Assembly (NCBI GenBank): GCA_045637805.1
Contig: JAZUAE010000001.1
Coordinates: 1 to 64,000 of the forward strand
Origin: CAKVLG01 sp045637805
Lineage (GTDB): Bacteria > Bacillota > Clostridia > Christensenellales > UBA1242
DNA length: 64,000 nt
Direction of reading: 5' to 3'
The position numbers and the translations under genes are program-made. The notes under the pieces were generated by a model. The model did not search any database. It worked only from the letters and a program-made list of their open reading frames with translations, and was not told where the DNA came from. Shown one piece after another: positions 32,622 to 41,917 of this stretch. How positions within the stretch are numbered: the stretch's first letter is position 1; each line of letters starts with the position of its first letter.

Positions 32622-33524
32622 CTACCTCATATACAGTCTTTCAAAATTTTCATTAAACACACACTCAACAGTTCCCGGACCATTATTTGATGATAAAATT
32701 ATATACCTTTCAAATACTCTTTCAGACAAAAGTGACCTAAAAGTTTCTTTCATCTTTAAATCATTTAAATCTTCACCATGAGCAGAAGCTATAACCTTAA
32801 TACCCGACATTATTGCATTATTACAAGCAAGTGTATCACTAGTCGAAATTAACTCATCTGTTATAATAACATCTGGTCGTAAAGTTCTAACACCCTCTCT
32901 AAAACCATATGTCTTATCACAGCCGGATATAACATCAGTATATTCACCTACATTTAAGAGTCTTTTCCCGTTGTTTTGGGAAGCTATTTCAAATCTTTCA
33001 TCAATTACAAGAATGTTTATTACATCACTTAATTCGCACAATTTTCGACTTATATCTCTAAGAAACGTGGTCTTCCCACAACCCGGTGGAGAAATTATTA
33101 AAGTGTTTTTTATTTTTCTATCAGAAATTATAAAATTCATGGCAGTCAGTGAACAATCTTTAACCTCATGCGGAACTCTGATATTGATAGATTGAATATT
33201 TTTAATTGTTTTATTTTTACCATCTTCAATCACCGACTCACCTGCAAGACCTATCCTTATACCTCCTTTACAAGTGATAAAACCCTGCTTTATTTGGTTT
33301 TGAAAAGCATACAAAGAAAACTCGCTAGCCTTAGCGAGCACATAATCAATAAGAGACGCGGACGAATAAACTATTTTACCAAGGTTTTTTAGGGCAAAAT
33401 ATCGCCCTTTTTCTCCCACAACAATCGGAAAACCGTTTCTAATTCGAATTTCGGTAATAAGGCCCAAATTATGGCTTGAATTTATAATTTCCAGTATGTC
33501 TGGTGGTAAAACATTTCTTAACAT
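32622..33524 (-). CDS. spoIIIAA: Stage III sporulation protein AA (ATPase)
   Basis: A 300-residue cytoplasmic secretion-type ATPase. Walker A is PPGCGKTT (within about 145-152), Walker B VLVIDERFE, and the arginine-rich loop GFREGVRTLRPDVIITDE follows. It powers the SpoIIIA channel. The ATG at 33524 has no Shine-Dalgarno and lies six bases beyond a sigma-E-like -10 box, so the transcript is probably leaderless or nearly so. First gene of the eight-gene spoIIIA operon. Confidence 0.95.
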   Translation of the reverse strand: MLRNVLPPDILEIINSSHNLGLITEIRIRNGFPIVVGEKGRYFALKNLGKIVYSSASLIDYVLAKASEFSLYAFQNQIKQGFITCKGGIRIGLAGESVIEDGKNKTIKNIQSINIRVPHEVKDCSLTAMNFIISDRKIKNTLIISPPGCGKTTFLRDISRKLCELSDVINILVIDERFEIASQNNGKRLLNVGEYTDVISGCDKTYGFREGVRTLRPDVIITDELISTSDTLACNNAIMSGIKVIASAHGEDLNDLKMKETFRSLLSERVFERYIILSSNNGPGTVECVFNENFERLYMR

Positions 33525-33529
33525 ATTAA

Positions 33530-33558
33530 ATTGTACGATAACTTAATAAATTTTATGA
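33530..33558 (-). promoter_or_regulatory. Predicted sigma-E promoter of the spoIIIA operon
   Basis: TCATAAA (33552-33558) and CGTACAAT (33530-33537) with 14 bases between on the minus strand fit the sigma-E consensus KMATAWW-N14-CATACAHT with one mismatch. In Bacillus the spoIIIA operon is sigma-E dependent. The -10 box ends only five bases before the spoIIIAA ATG. Confidence 0.6.
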
Positions 33559-33560
33559 AT

Positions 33561-33592
33561 AAAAAAATCTAGACTATTATTTGTCTAGATTT
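33561..33592 (-). terminator. Terminator of efp
   Basis: AAATCTAGAC (33565-33574) pairs with GTCTAGATTT (33583-33592), a 10-bp stem with an 8-base loop, followed by TTTTTTTATTC on the minus strand. It separates efp from the spoIIIA promoter. Confidence 0.85.
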
Positions 33593-33600
33593 AAGATTAA

Positions 33601-34158
33601 TTAAACTCTTGTCATGTATGTTCCAGTTCTTGTATCAATTCTGATCTTTTCACCAAGGTTTACAAACAATGGAACTTGAAGTGTTAAACCAGTCTCAACA
33701 GTTGCTGGCTTATTACCGGCTTTAGAAGTATCACCTTGAATACCAGGCTCACACTCAGTAATAGTAAGCTCAACAAACATAGGTGGTTCAACGCTAAAAG
33801 CAGAGCCTTTGTAGAATTGAATTGTACAATTCATGTTTTCTACCATATAGAGCATAGCTTCTTCAACTTGATCTTTATTAAGTGGAACCTGCTCATATGT
33901 TTCGCTATCCATAAAATAGTAAAGGTCACCATCATTGTAAAGATAAGTCATTTCTTTTCTTTCAATGTGTGCTTTTTCAAATTTTTCAACAGGGTTAAAT
34001 GTACGCTCAATTACTTGACCTGTAACAATGTTTTTTAATTTTGTTCTAACAAACGCTGCACCCTTACCTGGTTTAACATGTAAGAAGTCAACAACAACGT
34101 AAATTTTACCTTCCATTTCAAAAGTAATGCCTTTTCTTAAATCTCCAGCTGTAATCAT
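33601..34158 (-). CDS. efp: Translation elongation factor P
   Basis: A 185-residue, three-beta-domain protein that relieves ribosome stalling at polyproline. The N-terminal loop VKPGKGAAFVRTKLKN carries the conserved lysine that is modified in some species, and the C-terminal GDTSKAGNKPATVETGLTLQVPLFV is typical (seen as TVETGLTLQVP). TGGAGGAAA precedes the ATG. efp next to spoIIIA is the usual Bacillus/Clostridium order. Confidence 0.97.
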   Translation of the reverse strand: MITAGDLRKGITFEMEGKIYVVVDFLHVKPGKGAAFVRTKLKNIVTGQVIERTFNPVEKFEKAHIERKEMTYLYNDGDLYYFMDSETYEQVPLNKDQVEEAMLYMVENMNCTIQFYKGSAFSVEPPMFVELTITECEPGIQGDTSKAGNKPATVETGLTLQVPLFVNLGEKIRIDTRTGTYMTRV

Positions 34159-34212
34159 AAATTTCCTCCAAAATTGTTATATTATTAATTATTACATATA
34201 TCTTGCTAAAAA

Positions 34213-35061
34213 TCAAACATTTTTATAAAATTTCTCTTTGCATTTAAGAGCATCTGCAGTTTGTGATCCATGAGACTCACAAACAACAATACCCTCAATA
34301 TCAAATTTCTTTAAAACGGGTACTAAATCTTCAAAATTCGGACCATACCCATTAGGGTCTGTATCAAAGGTTAAATGCTTAAGTTCCCCCTTTGGACCAT
34401 ACTCAATTTTTGAAAAATGAATATGAACCTTTTTAAACCTATCACCAAGTCTGTTTTTGAGTTTAATGAAAATTTCCTCAAAATCAGCAGAAGATTTTAA
34501 AGATCCACCGTTAAATGAATTTATATGTCCAAAATCAAGTGTTGGTATAACCATTTCATCTATTTCGCACATCTGGGCAATCTCTTCAACTGTTCCTACT
34601 TGTCCATGCTTACCCATGGTTTCAGGGCAAAGATAAATATCGTTTAAACCTCTTTCTTTTAATATTTGTACTAGAATTTTTAAATTCTTTTTCACATTAC
34701 TTAAAGCATCTTCCCTAGATTGCTTTGTTAGACTACCAGGGTGAAAAATTAATTTTTTAGCACCTAAGAGCTTCATTTTTTCAATGGAATTAATGATATA
34801 TCCGAAAGATTTTTCTATCATCATATCATCAGGGTTTGCAAGATTTATAAAATAAGGTGCATGAACCGAAACCTCTATTCCATATTTTTTAAACTCTTCA
34901 CCAAGCAAACTTGCTTTTTCATCTGACAAATTTACACCGTGTGTAAAAGGATATTCATAGGCATCAAGACCAAGCTTTGATAACCATTTTGGGCATTCTA
35001 TTGTTTTTGAGTTTTCAGCATAAAACCAATCACAGTTTCCACTTGGACCAAACTTAATCAT
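34213..35061 (-). CDS. Endonuclease IV-like AP endonuclease family (TIM barrel)
   Basis: A 282-residue xylose-isomerase-like TIM-barrel protein. Metal ligand candidates appear in the order of endonuclease IV: SVHAPYF, LIFHPGS, LCPETMGK, PTLDFGHIN, KVHIHFS and VVCESHG. The short family form is typical of Clostridia and is usually annotated as deoxyribonuclease IV; genuine abasic-site endonuclease activity is likely but not certain. It overlaps truB by four bases, so it is co-expressed with tRNA and ribosome maturation genes. Confidence 0.8.
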   Translation of the reverse strand: MIKFGPSGNCDWFYAENSKTIECPKWLSKLGLDAYEYPFTHGVNLSDEKASLLGEEFKKYGIEVSVHAPYFINLANPDDMMIEKSFGYIINSIEKMKLLGAKKLIFHPGSLTKQSREDALSNVKKNLKILVQILKERGLNDIYLCPETMGKHGQVGTVEEIAQMCEIDEMVIPTLDFGHINSFNGGSLKSSADFEEIFIKLKNRLGDRFKKVHIHFSKIEYGPKGELKHLTFDTDPNGYGPNFEDLVPVLKKFDIEGIVVCESHGSQTADALKCKEKFYKNV

Positions 35062-35918
35062 TTTTCCTCCATGTATAAGAATATTTTGGACTTTATTTTA
35101 CCATCATTATTTTCTGCCATACATACAATTTCACCATTATACGTAACAAAAAACTCAGACGATGGAATGTGTTGTTTTTCAACAGTTTTGCCATCTAAAA
35201 TATTTTTAAATTCCGTTTTATTAACCTCAACTATATCCATTCCTGGAAATACATCAAATATAGACAACAAAGTAGCATTTGGGTTTTCACAAATCTCTTC
35301 TACAAAGTAAGAATCCTTTAACTCAAACACACCACTCTTTTGCCTATCAATACTGAGCGTAGTTGAGACTGTACCGAGCAACTTTGCAAGATCTAAAAGT
35401 AATGATCTAACATAAGTTCCTGCCGAGCAATGGATTAAAAATTTATACACATTTTTGTCTAACTTTTCTAGACATTTAAAATTATAAATTTTAACCTCAC
35501 GCGGTTCAAGCTCGATTTGTATATTTTCTTTAGCATACTCATACGCCCTTTTTCCAGCAATGCTTTTTGCTGAATACAACGGCGGTGTTTGCATAATTAC
35601 CCCTGTAAGTTTGCCCATTTCATTTTGGATCTGATTAAGCGAAATATCAACATCTTCCGTTTTTACAACTTCACCTTCAGGATCAAGAGTTGTTGTAAGT
35701 TCACCAAACTTGCAGGTGGCGACATAAATTTTATCTTTTTTTAGGAAATAATCAAAAAACCTTGTCGCCTTTCCAACAGCTATAGGTAAAACCCCTGTAG
35801 CATTTGGGTCTAATGTTCCAAGATGACCACATTTTTCACGCGTTGCTTTTTTTATTTTGTTAACAATATAGGCAGAAGACACGCCTTGTGGCTTATTACA
35901 ATTAAAAAATCCTATCAT
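35058..35918 (-). CDS. truB: tRNA pseudouridine-55 synthase
   Basis: A 286-residue enzyme. KPQGVSSAYIVNKIKKATREK begins the catalytic domain and KCGHLGTLDPNATGVLPI carries the catalytic aspartate (LDP). SAGTYVRSLLLDLAK is another TruB hallmark. The C-terminal part forms a small extra domain. It makes the T-loop pseudouridine of tRNAs. Overlaps nrnA (upstream) and the nfo-like gene (downstream) by four bases each. Confidence 0.96.
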   Translation of the reverse strand: MIGFFNCNKPQGVSSAYIVNKIKKATREKCGHLGTLDPNATGVLPIAVGKATRFFDYFLKKDKIYVATCKFGELTTTLDPEGEVVKTEDVDISLNQIQNEMGKLTGVIMQTPPLYSAKSIAGKRAYEYAKENIQIELEPREVKIYNFKCLEKLDKNVYKFLIHCSAGTYVRSLLLDLAKLLGTVSTTLSIDRQKSGVFELKDSYFVEEICENPNATLLSIFDVFPGMDIVEVNKTEFKNILDGKTVEKQHIPSSEFFVTYNGEIVCMAENNDGKIKSKIFLYMEEK

Positions 35919-36865
35919 AACAGCACCTTTTTGGCCTCTTTAATAATCTGCTCTTTAATTTCCTCATAAGACTGATATGATTTAAAGCCTGCAGCATTAA
36001 TATGTCCGCCGCCACCAAACGACTCAGCAACATCAGCGGCAGAAAATTTACCCTTTGTCCTTATAGAACCATAAATTGCACCCTCACTATCTTTAGAAAG
36101 AATAGCTGCCATTTTTACACTTTTCAATTCAAAAGGTACGTAAACAAGTCCTTTTGTATCATCTATTGATGTGTTTGTTTTTTTGAATATTTTATCATCT
36201 AGATAACATATAGCAAGTTTATTATCAAGCCTAAAATCTATTGTCTGATAAACATATTTTTTAAGATTAAAAACGTCCATAGATATACTATTGTTAAGAG
36301 GCTCGGTAATTGTATCAATACTATCACCATAAATCTGTAACAATTTTGATACAATAGCAAAGGTTGACTCTTTTGCATTACTAAAGGTTAAATTACCAGT
36401 ATCAGTAAATATTCCCACAATTAAACACATAGCCATATCTTTATCAATCTTTTGATTTAGACTTAGTATTACATTATATAGCAATTCACAAGTAGAAGAA
36501 GCCTTTTCATCTACTATATTACTCTCTGCAAAGTTTGGATTACCCCTGTGATGATCAATCTGAATTGATGGTGTTTTTTTACCAAACTTAAATTTCTTTC
36601 TACCAAGCCTATCAAGTGACGCACTATCTAGCGCAATATGTAAATCGTATTTTTCACACGTTTTCTCATTTATACACTCAATACCAGGTAAAAATTGTAT
36701 ATGATATGGAATTGTTGAATCAACAATAATGTCAGCTTTTTTACCCATATTAATTAACATTTTTCTCAATGTTAAAGAAGAACCGATAGCATCGCCATCG
36801 GTATTGATATGTGTGAATATAGCAACAGAACTCGCTTTGTTTATGAGTTCAATATATCTACTCAT
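35915..36865 (-). CDS. nrnA: NrnA-type DHH phosphoesterase (oligoribonuclease/pAp phosphatase)
   Basis: A protein of about 316 residues of the DHH-DHHA1 group: HINTDGDAIGSSL (metal site, usual HxxPDGDAxGS with N-T for P), QIDHHRGN (DHH motif), DTGNLTFSNA, and a DHHA1 domain ending GGGGHINAAGF. It degrades nanoRNA and dephosphorylates pAp. The frame also opens three codons earlier (36874), but AGGAG lies only two bases before that ATG and at a good distance from 36865. Overlaps rbfA by 8 bases. Confidence 0.93.
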   Translation of the reverse strand: MSRYIELINKASSVAIFTHINTDGDAIGSSLTLRKMLINMGKKADIIVDSTIPYHIQFLPGIECINEKTCEKYDLHIALDSASLDRLGRKKFKFGKKTPSIQIDHHRGNPNFAESNIVDEKASSTCELLYNVILSLNQKIDKDMAMCLIVGIFTDTGNLTFSNAKESTFAIVSKLLQIYGDSIDTITEPLNNSISMDVFNLKKYVYQTIDFRLDNKLAICYLDDKIFKKTNTSIDDTKGLVYVPFELKSVKMAAILSKDSEGAIYGSIRTKGKFSAADVAESFGGGGHINAAGFKSYQSYEEIKEQIIKEAKKVLL

Positions 36866-37226
36866 TATCAGCATCTCCTGTTTTAATTGAATTTAAAATC
36901 TTGTTTATCTTTTGACCATAATCCAAAGATTCATCTAAGATAAAAATAAGTTCTGGGGAAACTCTGAGATTTATTTTTTCAGAAACCTCATGACGTATAA
37001 ACCCCCTAGCATTATTAATTATTGCAAATATTTGCTCTTTAGTGTAATTTTTGCCAGGTAAAATACTAATAAATACTCTCGCTTGAAATAGGTCTGGAGT
37101 TACGTCCACTTTAGAAACAGTAATAAAAGACCCCTCAAGCTCACTATTTGAAAGCTTAAACGATATTACCTCAGAAATATATTTTTGCATTTCTGCATTA
37201 ATCTTTTGCATTCTATATTTAGCCAT
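36858..37226 (-). CDS. rbfA: Ribosome-binding factor A
   Basis: A 122-residue KH-like protein needed for 16S rRNA 5'-end maturation. Family blocks: RMQKINAEMQKYISEVISF, TVSKVDVTPDLFQARVFIS and LRVSPELIFILDESLDYGQKIN (short marker: SPELIFILDESLDYG). Directly follows infB, as in most bacteria. Confidence 0.96.
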   Translation of the reverse strand: MAKYRMQKINAEMQKYISEVISFKLSNSELEGSFITVSKVDVTPDLFQARVFISILPGKNYTKEQIFAIINNARGFIRHEVSEKINLRVSPELIFILDESLDYGQKINKILNSIKTGDADNE

Positions 37227-37239
37227 AACTCCCTCCTAA

Positions 37240-39720
37240 TTATATTTTTTCCAAACCGTAAGATTCAAAAGTGTCACCGACTTCAAAATCAGTAAATTTT
37301 TCAAAAGTAACACCACATTCAAATCCACTAGCCACTTCTTTCGCTTCATTTTTATCGCGTTGAAGTGTTGGCATAACGCCTTCATAAATAATCTTATTTT
37401 TTCTAGAAATTCTAACTTTAGAGCCTTTTACGATTTTACCGTCAAGAACATAGGTTCCCGCAATAGCACCAAATTTACTTGCTTTAAATATTGCCCTAAT
37501 TTCAGCGTGTCCATAAACAACTTCTTTAAATTTAGGAGCAAGCATTGCTGTAATTTGCTCTTCTACAAAATCTATTGCCTCATATATAATTTTGAAGAAT
37601 TTAATTTCAACTTTATTCTTCTCAGCATAAGATTTAGCTTTAACATCTGGTTTAACGTTAAATCCGATAATGCAAGCATGGCCAGCATCAGCAAGCATCA
37701 CGTCATTTTCTGTAATTGCACCAACACCAGTATGGATTACTCTAACTTTAACTTCGTCATTTTTAATGACTGCAAGTGAACTTGAAAGAGCCTCTATTGA
37801 ACCTTGAACATCACCTTTAATAATAATGTTATAATCTTTAAAGTTACTGTCAGCCATCTTGTCCATTAACGCATCAAGAGATAGATCCGCAGCTTTAATC
37901 ATACTTGTACGTGCTTTGTTATGACGCTCTAAGAGTACTTTATGAGATAATTTTTCATCAACCACATAAAGCTCATCACCAGCAGAAGGAACACCATCTA
38001 AACCAAGTATTGCAACAGGAGTAGAAGGAGCAGCAGTTTTTACATTCTCACCTCTATCATTTGTCATAGCACGGATTTTACCACTAAAGTTTCCAACAAC
38101 TACATTGTCACCTGTCTTAAGTGTACCATTTTGAACAAGAACTGTTGCAACTGAACCTTTACCTTTATCAAGTCTAGCCTCAATAATAGATCCAAAAGCA
38201 GCTTTCTTAGGGTTTGCTCTTAAATTTTGATATTCCGCAACAAACAATACCATTTCTAATAATTTATCAATGTTTTGACCTGTTTTGGCTGAGATAGGTA
38301 TCATAATTGCATCGCCACCCCATTCTTCAGGTAAAACATCATATTCAGATAATTGTTGTTTAATTCTATCTACATTTGCTGTATCTTTATCAATCTTATT
38401 AATAGCAACAATCATAGGAACTTTTGCCTCTTTAATAAACTTAATAGCTTCCACAGTTTGAGGCATTACACCATCATCTGCAGCAACAACAAGTATAGCC
38501 ACATCTGTAAGTTTAGCACCACGAGCACGCATAGCAGTAAAGGCAGCGTGTCCAGGCGTATCAATAAATGTGATAGGTTCATCATTTACTTTTATCATAT
38601 AAGCACCTATGTGCTGAGTAATGCCACCAGCTTCAGTTGTAGTAACTTTTGTATTTCTAATATAGTCAAGAAGAGATGTTTTACCATGGTCAACGTGACC
38701 CATAACAACAACAACTGGAGGTCTCTTTTGAAGATCCTTTTCGTCATCAGCTCCTGTTTGAATTTCTGCAAGAAGTTCTTCAGCTTTCGCCTCAATTTTC
38801 TTCTCTAAAGTTACTCCAAGTTCATTAGAAACAAGTTCAGCTGCATCATAATCAATATTGCTATTGATATTCATCATCATGCCAAGCTCCATAAGCTTAC
38901 CAAGAATTTGAGTTACTGGTTTACCTATTTTTTCAGCAAGCATTTTTACTGTTAAGTTATCAGTTGTAATAACTGCATGATCAACAGCAGGAGCTACAAC
39001 CTTTTTCTCTTCCTTAGTTTTCTTTGCTTTTTTCCAAGAACCAGAACCAACATAAGAATCATCTACCAAGGTTTCATCTTCAACATAGCCACGCATTAAA
39101 AGAGCCTTCTTGCCTAAATGTTTTTTCTCTTCACTGCGATTGTTTGAATTTTTATTGCGATTTTGGTTGTTTGCAAATTTATTGTGTACATTTAATGACT
39201 CAATAGATTCTGTACCACGAGCAAGTACTGGCTTTGCAAAACCAGCAGGTTTTTTAAACCCTGCTGCGTCATTTCTTGGAGCAAATCCACCTTGTGGCTT
39301 TCCGGTTTGGAATTGACGCACTTGAGGAGCACCACCTTGAGGTCTATTAAACGCTCCTTGTTGTCTTTGATTTCCACGAAAACCATTTTGTTGTCCGCGG
39401 TTTTCAGGATATTTTCTAACCTCTACACCTTGTTTTTTGCCATCAAATGGTTTGTTTATAGGTTTATTTGCTTGAGTTTGAGCAATTTCAACTTTAGCAG
39501 GAACAACTGGAGCTTCCACCTTTTCAATCTTTTGACTTGCAACTTTTTGAGCAGCAAGATTTAGATTTGATTCTTTTTGCCTTATTGCAGCATAAATCTG
39601 GTCAAGTTTAACCCTGGCCTTTTTTAAGTTGCTGCTTAAACCTGACAACAAGTTTTCAGAAAGCAAACTCTGCATTTGTTTTATATTGTCGTATTCGCGT
39701 TTTACAGTATCGTTTGTCAA
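37240..39720 (-). CDS. infB: Translation initiation factor IF-2
   Basis: An 826-residue GTPase. The N-terminal 200 residues are low-complexity, rich in Q, N, G, R and P (for example RGNQRQQGAFNRPQGG). Then comes an IF2_N module (AEKIGKPVTQILGKLMELG), the G domain with GHVDHGKTS (G1), DTPGHAAFT (G3) and NKIDK (G4), and beta-barrel domains with the fMet-tRNA binding region (SKFGAIAGTYVLDG). It brings initiator tRNA to the 30S subunit. Placed in the canonical nusA-ylxR-ylxQ-infB-rbfA operon. Confidence 0.97.
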   Translation of the reverse strand: MTNDTVKREYDNIKQMQSLLSENLLSGLSSNLKKARVKLDQIYAAIRQKESNLNLAAQKVASQKIEKVEAPVVPAKVEIAQTQANKPINKPFDGKKQGVEVRKYPENRGQQNGFRGNQRQQGAFNRPQGGAPQVRQFQTGKPQGGFAPRNDAAGFKKPAGFAKPVLARGTESIESLNVHNKFANNQNRNKNSNNRSEEKKHLGKKALLMRGYVEDETLVDDSYVGSGSWKKAKKTKEEKKVVAPAVDHAVITTDNLTVKMLAEKIGKPVTQILGKLMELGMMMNINSNIDYDAAELVSNELGVTLEKKIEAKAEELLAEIQTGADDEKDLQKRPPVVVVMGHVDHGKTSLLDYIRNTKVTTTEAGGITQHIGAYMIKVNDEPITFIDTPGHAAFTAMRARGAKLTDVAILVVAADDGVMPQTVEAIKFIKEAKVPMIVAINKIDKDTANVDRIKQQLSEYDVLPEEWGGDAIMIPISAKTGQNIDKLLEMVLFVAEYQNLRANPKKAAFGSIIEARLDKGKGSVATVLVQNGTLKTGDNVVVGNFSGKIRAMTNDRGENVKTAAPSTPVAILGLDGVPSAGDELYVVDEKLSHKVLLERHNKARTSMIKAADLSLDALMDKMADSNFKDYNIIIKGDVQGSIEALSSSLAVIKNDEVKVRVIHTGVGAITENDVMLADAGHACIIGFNVKPDVKAKSYAEKNKVEIKFFKIIYEAIDFVEEQITAMLAPKFKEVVYGHAEIRAIFKASKFGAIAGTYVLDGKIVKGSKVRISRKNKIIYEGVMPTLQRDKNEAKEVASGFECGVTFEKFTDFEVGDTFESYGLEKI

Positions 39721-39721
39721 A

Positions 39722-40000
39722 TTACTGTACCTCCAAAATGTTTTTTATTGCGTTCGCGAGATTTTCGTCCGTAATAGCAAGAGCTTTCACACCTGGCAAA
39801 CTTACCATGTCTTCAAAATCACTTTCTTTTAAGACGAAAACTTTATTATTTTTTTCCAATTTTTTCTTTGCTATAATCGAAAGCGACGAGCTTATTAGAA
39901 CAATTCTAGTTTTATTACTTTTTAGAATATTATCAGTACCAAGCACTACCTGTTTCGACTTTTTTGCAAAACCTATATAGGAAGAAATTTTATTTATCAC
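39722..40000 (-). CDS. ylxQ: YlxQ, L7Ae-like RNA-binding protein
   Basis: A 92-residue protein of the L7Ae/L30e fold: KISSYIGFAKKSKQVVLGTDNI at the start and TRIVLISSSLSIIAKKKL in the middle (short marker IGFAKKSKQVVLG). Such proteins bind kink-turn RNAs; the target of YlxQ is unclear. Its start overlaps ylxR by 11 bases, and infB starts two bases after its stop. Confidence 0.9.
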   Translation of the reverse strand: MINKISSYIGFAKKSKQVVLGTDNILKSNKTRIVLISSSLSIIAKKKLEKNNKVFVLKESDFEDMVSLPGVKALAITDENLANAIKNILEVQ

Positions 40001-40244
40001 CTATTTTTTCTCCTATTTTGTCATAGATTTCAGACTGCACTGCAGTTTTATAACTCCTGTTTAAACCTTTACTTTGAATAAGTTTTTTTAAACAAACATC
40101 GTTATTACAAACGTAAGCGCCTCTGCCTTCTTTGTTTTGACTTGGATCGAGTGAAATATCGCCATTTTTATTTTTTACAAATTTTAACATTTCACTCTTA
40201 TCTCTCTTTGATCTACACGAAATACACGTGCGCACATTTTTCAT
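39990..40244 (-). CDS. ylxR: YlxR (DUF448/RnpM) RNA-binding protein
   Basis: An 84-residue basic protein with the family markers RTCISCRSKRDKSEMLKFVK and GRGAYVCNNDVCLKKL (CxxC-like cysteines C8/C11 and the GRGAY loop). Homologues bind RNase P RNA and affect its activity. It sits between nusA and ylxQ, its start overlapping the nusA stop. Confidence 0.93.
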   Translation of the reverse strand: MKNVRTCISCRSKRDKSEMLKFVKNKNGDISLDPSQNKEGRGAYVCNNDVCLKKLIQSKGLNRSYKTAVQSEIYDKIGEKIGDK

Positions 40245-41386
40245 TAAGCATTATCTCCAATACCGTCAAGGTCATCGAAAATGTTGTCGATATCATCAAG
40301 AGAAACCTCTTCAGCACCTGTTTCATCAATGTTTTTATCCTCTTCAGCAGCTTTAGATTCACTCTTAACATCAATCTTCCAACCAGTAAGTTTTGCAGCT
40401 AAGCGCACATTCATACCACCTTTACCGATTGCAAGTGAAAGTTTATCGTCAGGTACAATAACCCTTGAAGCTTTCAATTCTTCATCGATTTCGATTGAGA
40501 GAACCTTAGCTGGAGATAAAGCTCTAGCAATATACTCAAAAGGATCATCACTATATACAATTAAATCAATTTTTTCGCCACCAAGCTCGCTAACAATAGT
40601 ATTTACACGAATACCCTTATTACCAACACAAGAGCCAAGAGCATCAACATTTGGATCGTTTGATATAATAGACATTTTTGTTCTATAACCAGGCTCACGA
40701 ACAATATTTTTAATTGTAACCACACCTGATGCTATTTCTGGAACTTCAGATTCAAACAATTTCTTAACAAAATTTGGTATTGTTCTTGATACAACAGCTT
40801 GAACACCAAATGCTGTATCTCTAAGTTTTTTAACATATACTTTAATTTTGTCATTAATGTTGTATTTTTCGCTTGCAATTTGATCACCTGACATTAAGAC
40901 ACCCTCAATAGAGCTGCCAGCAATTTCAATATAAACATTATTATTTTCAATTCTTCTGATTGTACCTGTAACAAGTGTATCAACCTTTCCTGAAAGTTCA
41001 GCAAAAGCAGTATCACGTTCAGCTTCACGCAATTTTTGAATAATTACTTGTTTAGCAGTACCAGCAGCAATTCTACCAAAATCTTTTGGTGTAACTTCCT
41101 CTTGAACATTATCACCGATCTTATAAGATTTTTTGATTTCCTTTGCTTCTTCGAGAGATATTTCAGTGTCTGGATCAGTTACTTCTTCAACAACAGTCTT
41201 ATATGCATATACTTTTATTGTGTTCTTTTCAGGAACAAGTTTAACAGTAACAGCTTTAGCCTCACCAAAGTTCTTTTTATAAGCTGCAACAAGTGCAGAT
41301 TCAAGTGTTTCAATAAAGAACTCTTTTTTTACTCCTTTTGTTTGTTCTAATTCATCAAGTGCTAAGAAAAAATCTTTGTTAACCAT
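40244..41386 (-). CDS. nusA: Transcription termination/antitermination factor NusA
   Basis: A 380-residue protein with the NusA N-terminal domain (about 1-130), an S1 domain (LVTGTIRRIENNNVYIEI), and KH domains (DPNVDALGSCVGNKGIRVNTI and LSLAIGKGGMNVRLAAKLTGWKIDV; short markers GSCVGNKG and IGKGGMNVRLA). The C-terminus is a short acidic tail. Length is typical for Firmicutes, without the extra C-terminal repeats of proteobacteria. GGAGGATTT precedes the ATG. Confidence 0.97.
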   Translation of the reverse strand: MVNKDFFLALDELEQTKGVKKEFFIETLESALVAAYKKNFGEAKAVTVKLVPEKNTIKVYAYKTVVEEVTDPDTEISLEEAKEIKKSYKIGDNVQEEVTPKDFGRIAAGTAKQVIIQKLREAERDTAFAELSGKVDTLVTGTIRRIENNNVYIEIAGSSIEGVLMSGDQIASEKYNINDKIKVYVKKLRDTAFGVQAVVSRTIPNFVKKLFESEVPEIASGVVTIKNIVREPGYRTKMSIISNDPNVDALGSCVGNKGIRVNTIVSELGGEKIDLIVYSDDPFEYIARALSPAKVLSIEIDEELKASRVIVPDDKLSLAIGKGGMNVRLAAKLTGWKIDVKSESKAAEEDKNIDETGAEEVSLDDIDNIFDDLDGIGDNA

Positions 41387-41394
41387 AAATCCTC

Positions 41395-41853
41395 CTAAAA
41401 ATTTATTACCTTACTTATTTTTGAAATTGTTTTTCTTTCTATTTCTAATTCTTTTTCGCCGAAAAGTATCTTAATATTGTCTTTATCAAACCCAAGAAGT
41501 TTGCCCTCAAAAACTTTTTGTTTTTCAATAGGTTTAAACAATCTAACCTCCACGTTTTCACCGATATTACGAGCGTAATCTCTGTCCGTTTTAAATGGAC
41601 GATCAAGACCAAGTGATGAAACGTTTAAAATATATGGCTTATCGCCTGTTGGATTCAAACTGTCTAAAGGTTCATCGATTGCTCTATGTACTTTTTCACA
41701 ATCAGTTATTGAAATACCTTTAGATGAATCGATATAAATTGTAAGATTCATGCCTGTTTCTTTTTTCTCATATTCCACATCGGCAAGTTCATAACCCAAA
41801 TCTTTCACAATAGGTTCAATATAATCATAAACATTTTCTGCAACGCGTGCCAT
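41395..41853 (-). CDS. rimP: Ribosome maturation factor RimP
   Basis: A 152-residue protein acting in 30S subunit maturation. YIEPIVKDLGYELADVEYEK and LNVSSLGLDRPFKTDRDYAR are family signatures (short markers GYELADVEY and SSLGLDRPFK). It is the first gene of the rimP-nusA-ylxR-ylxQ-infB-rbfA transcript, with a consensus promoter and a hairpin in the leader. Confidence 0.95.
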   Translation of the reverse strand: MARVAENVYDYIEPIVKDLGYELADVEYEKKETGMNLTIYIDSSKGISITDCEKVHRAIDEPLDSLNPTGDKPYILNVSSLGLDRPFKTDRDYARNIGENVEVRLFKPIEKQKVFEGKLLGFDKDNIKILFGEKELEIERKTISKISKVINF

Positions 41854-41876
41854 AAAAACCTCCCTGCAAAATTTTA

Positions 41877-41896
41877 GGAGTGGCGCCTGCCACTCC
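41877..41896 (-). promoter_or_regulatory. Hairpin in the leader of the rimP-nusA operon
   Basis: GGAGTGGC/GCCACTCC is a perfect 8-bp stem with a four-base loop, about 20 bases downstream of the predicted start of transcription and just upstream of the GGGAGG Shine-Dalgarno of rimP. There is no T-run after it, so it looks like a regulatory or stabilising element and not an intrinsic terminator. Confidence 0.6.
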
Positions 41897-41917
41897 CAAA
41901 GATAAGTTTATAATGAT

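Noticed and set aside
37240..39720. Repeats in the 5' part of infB
   Set aside because: The Q/G/R/N-rich N-terminal region of IF-2 is naturally low-complexity and variable; it is not an independent repeat element.
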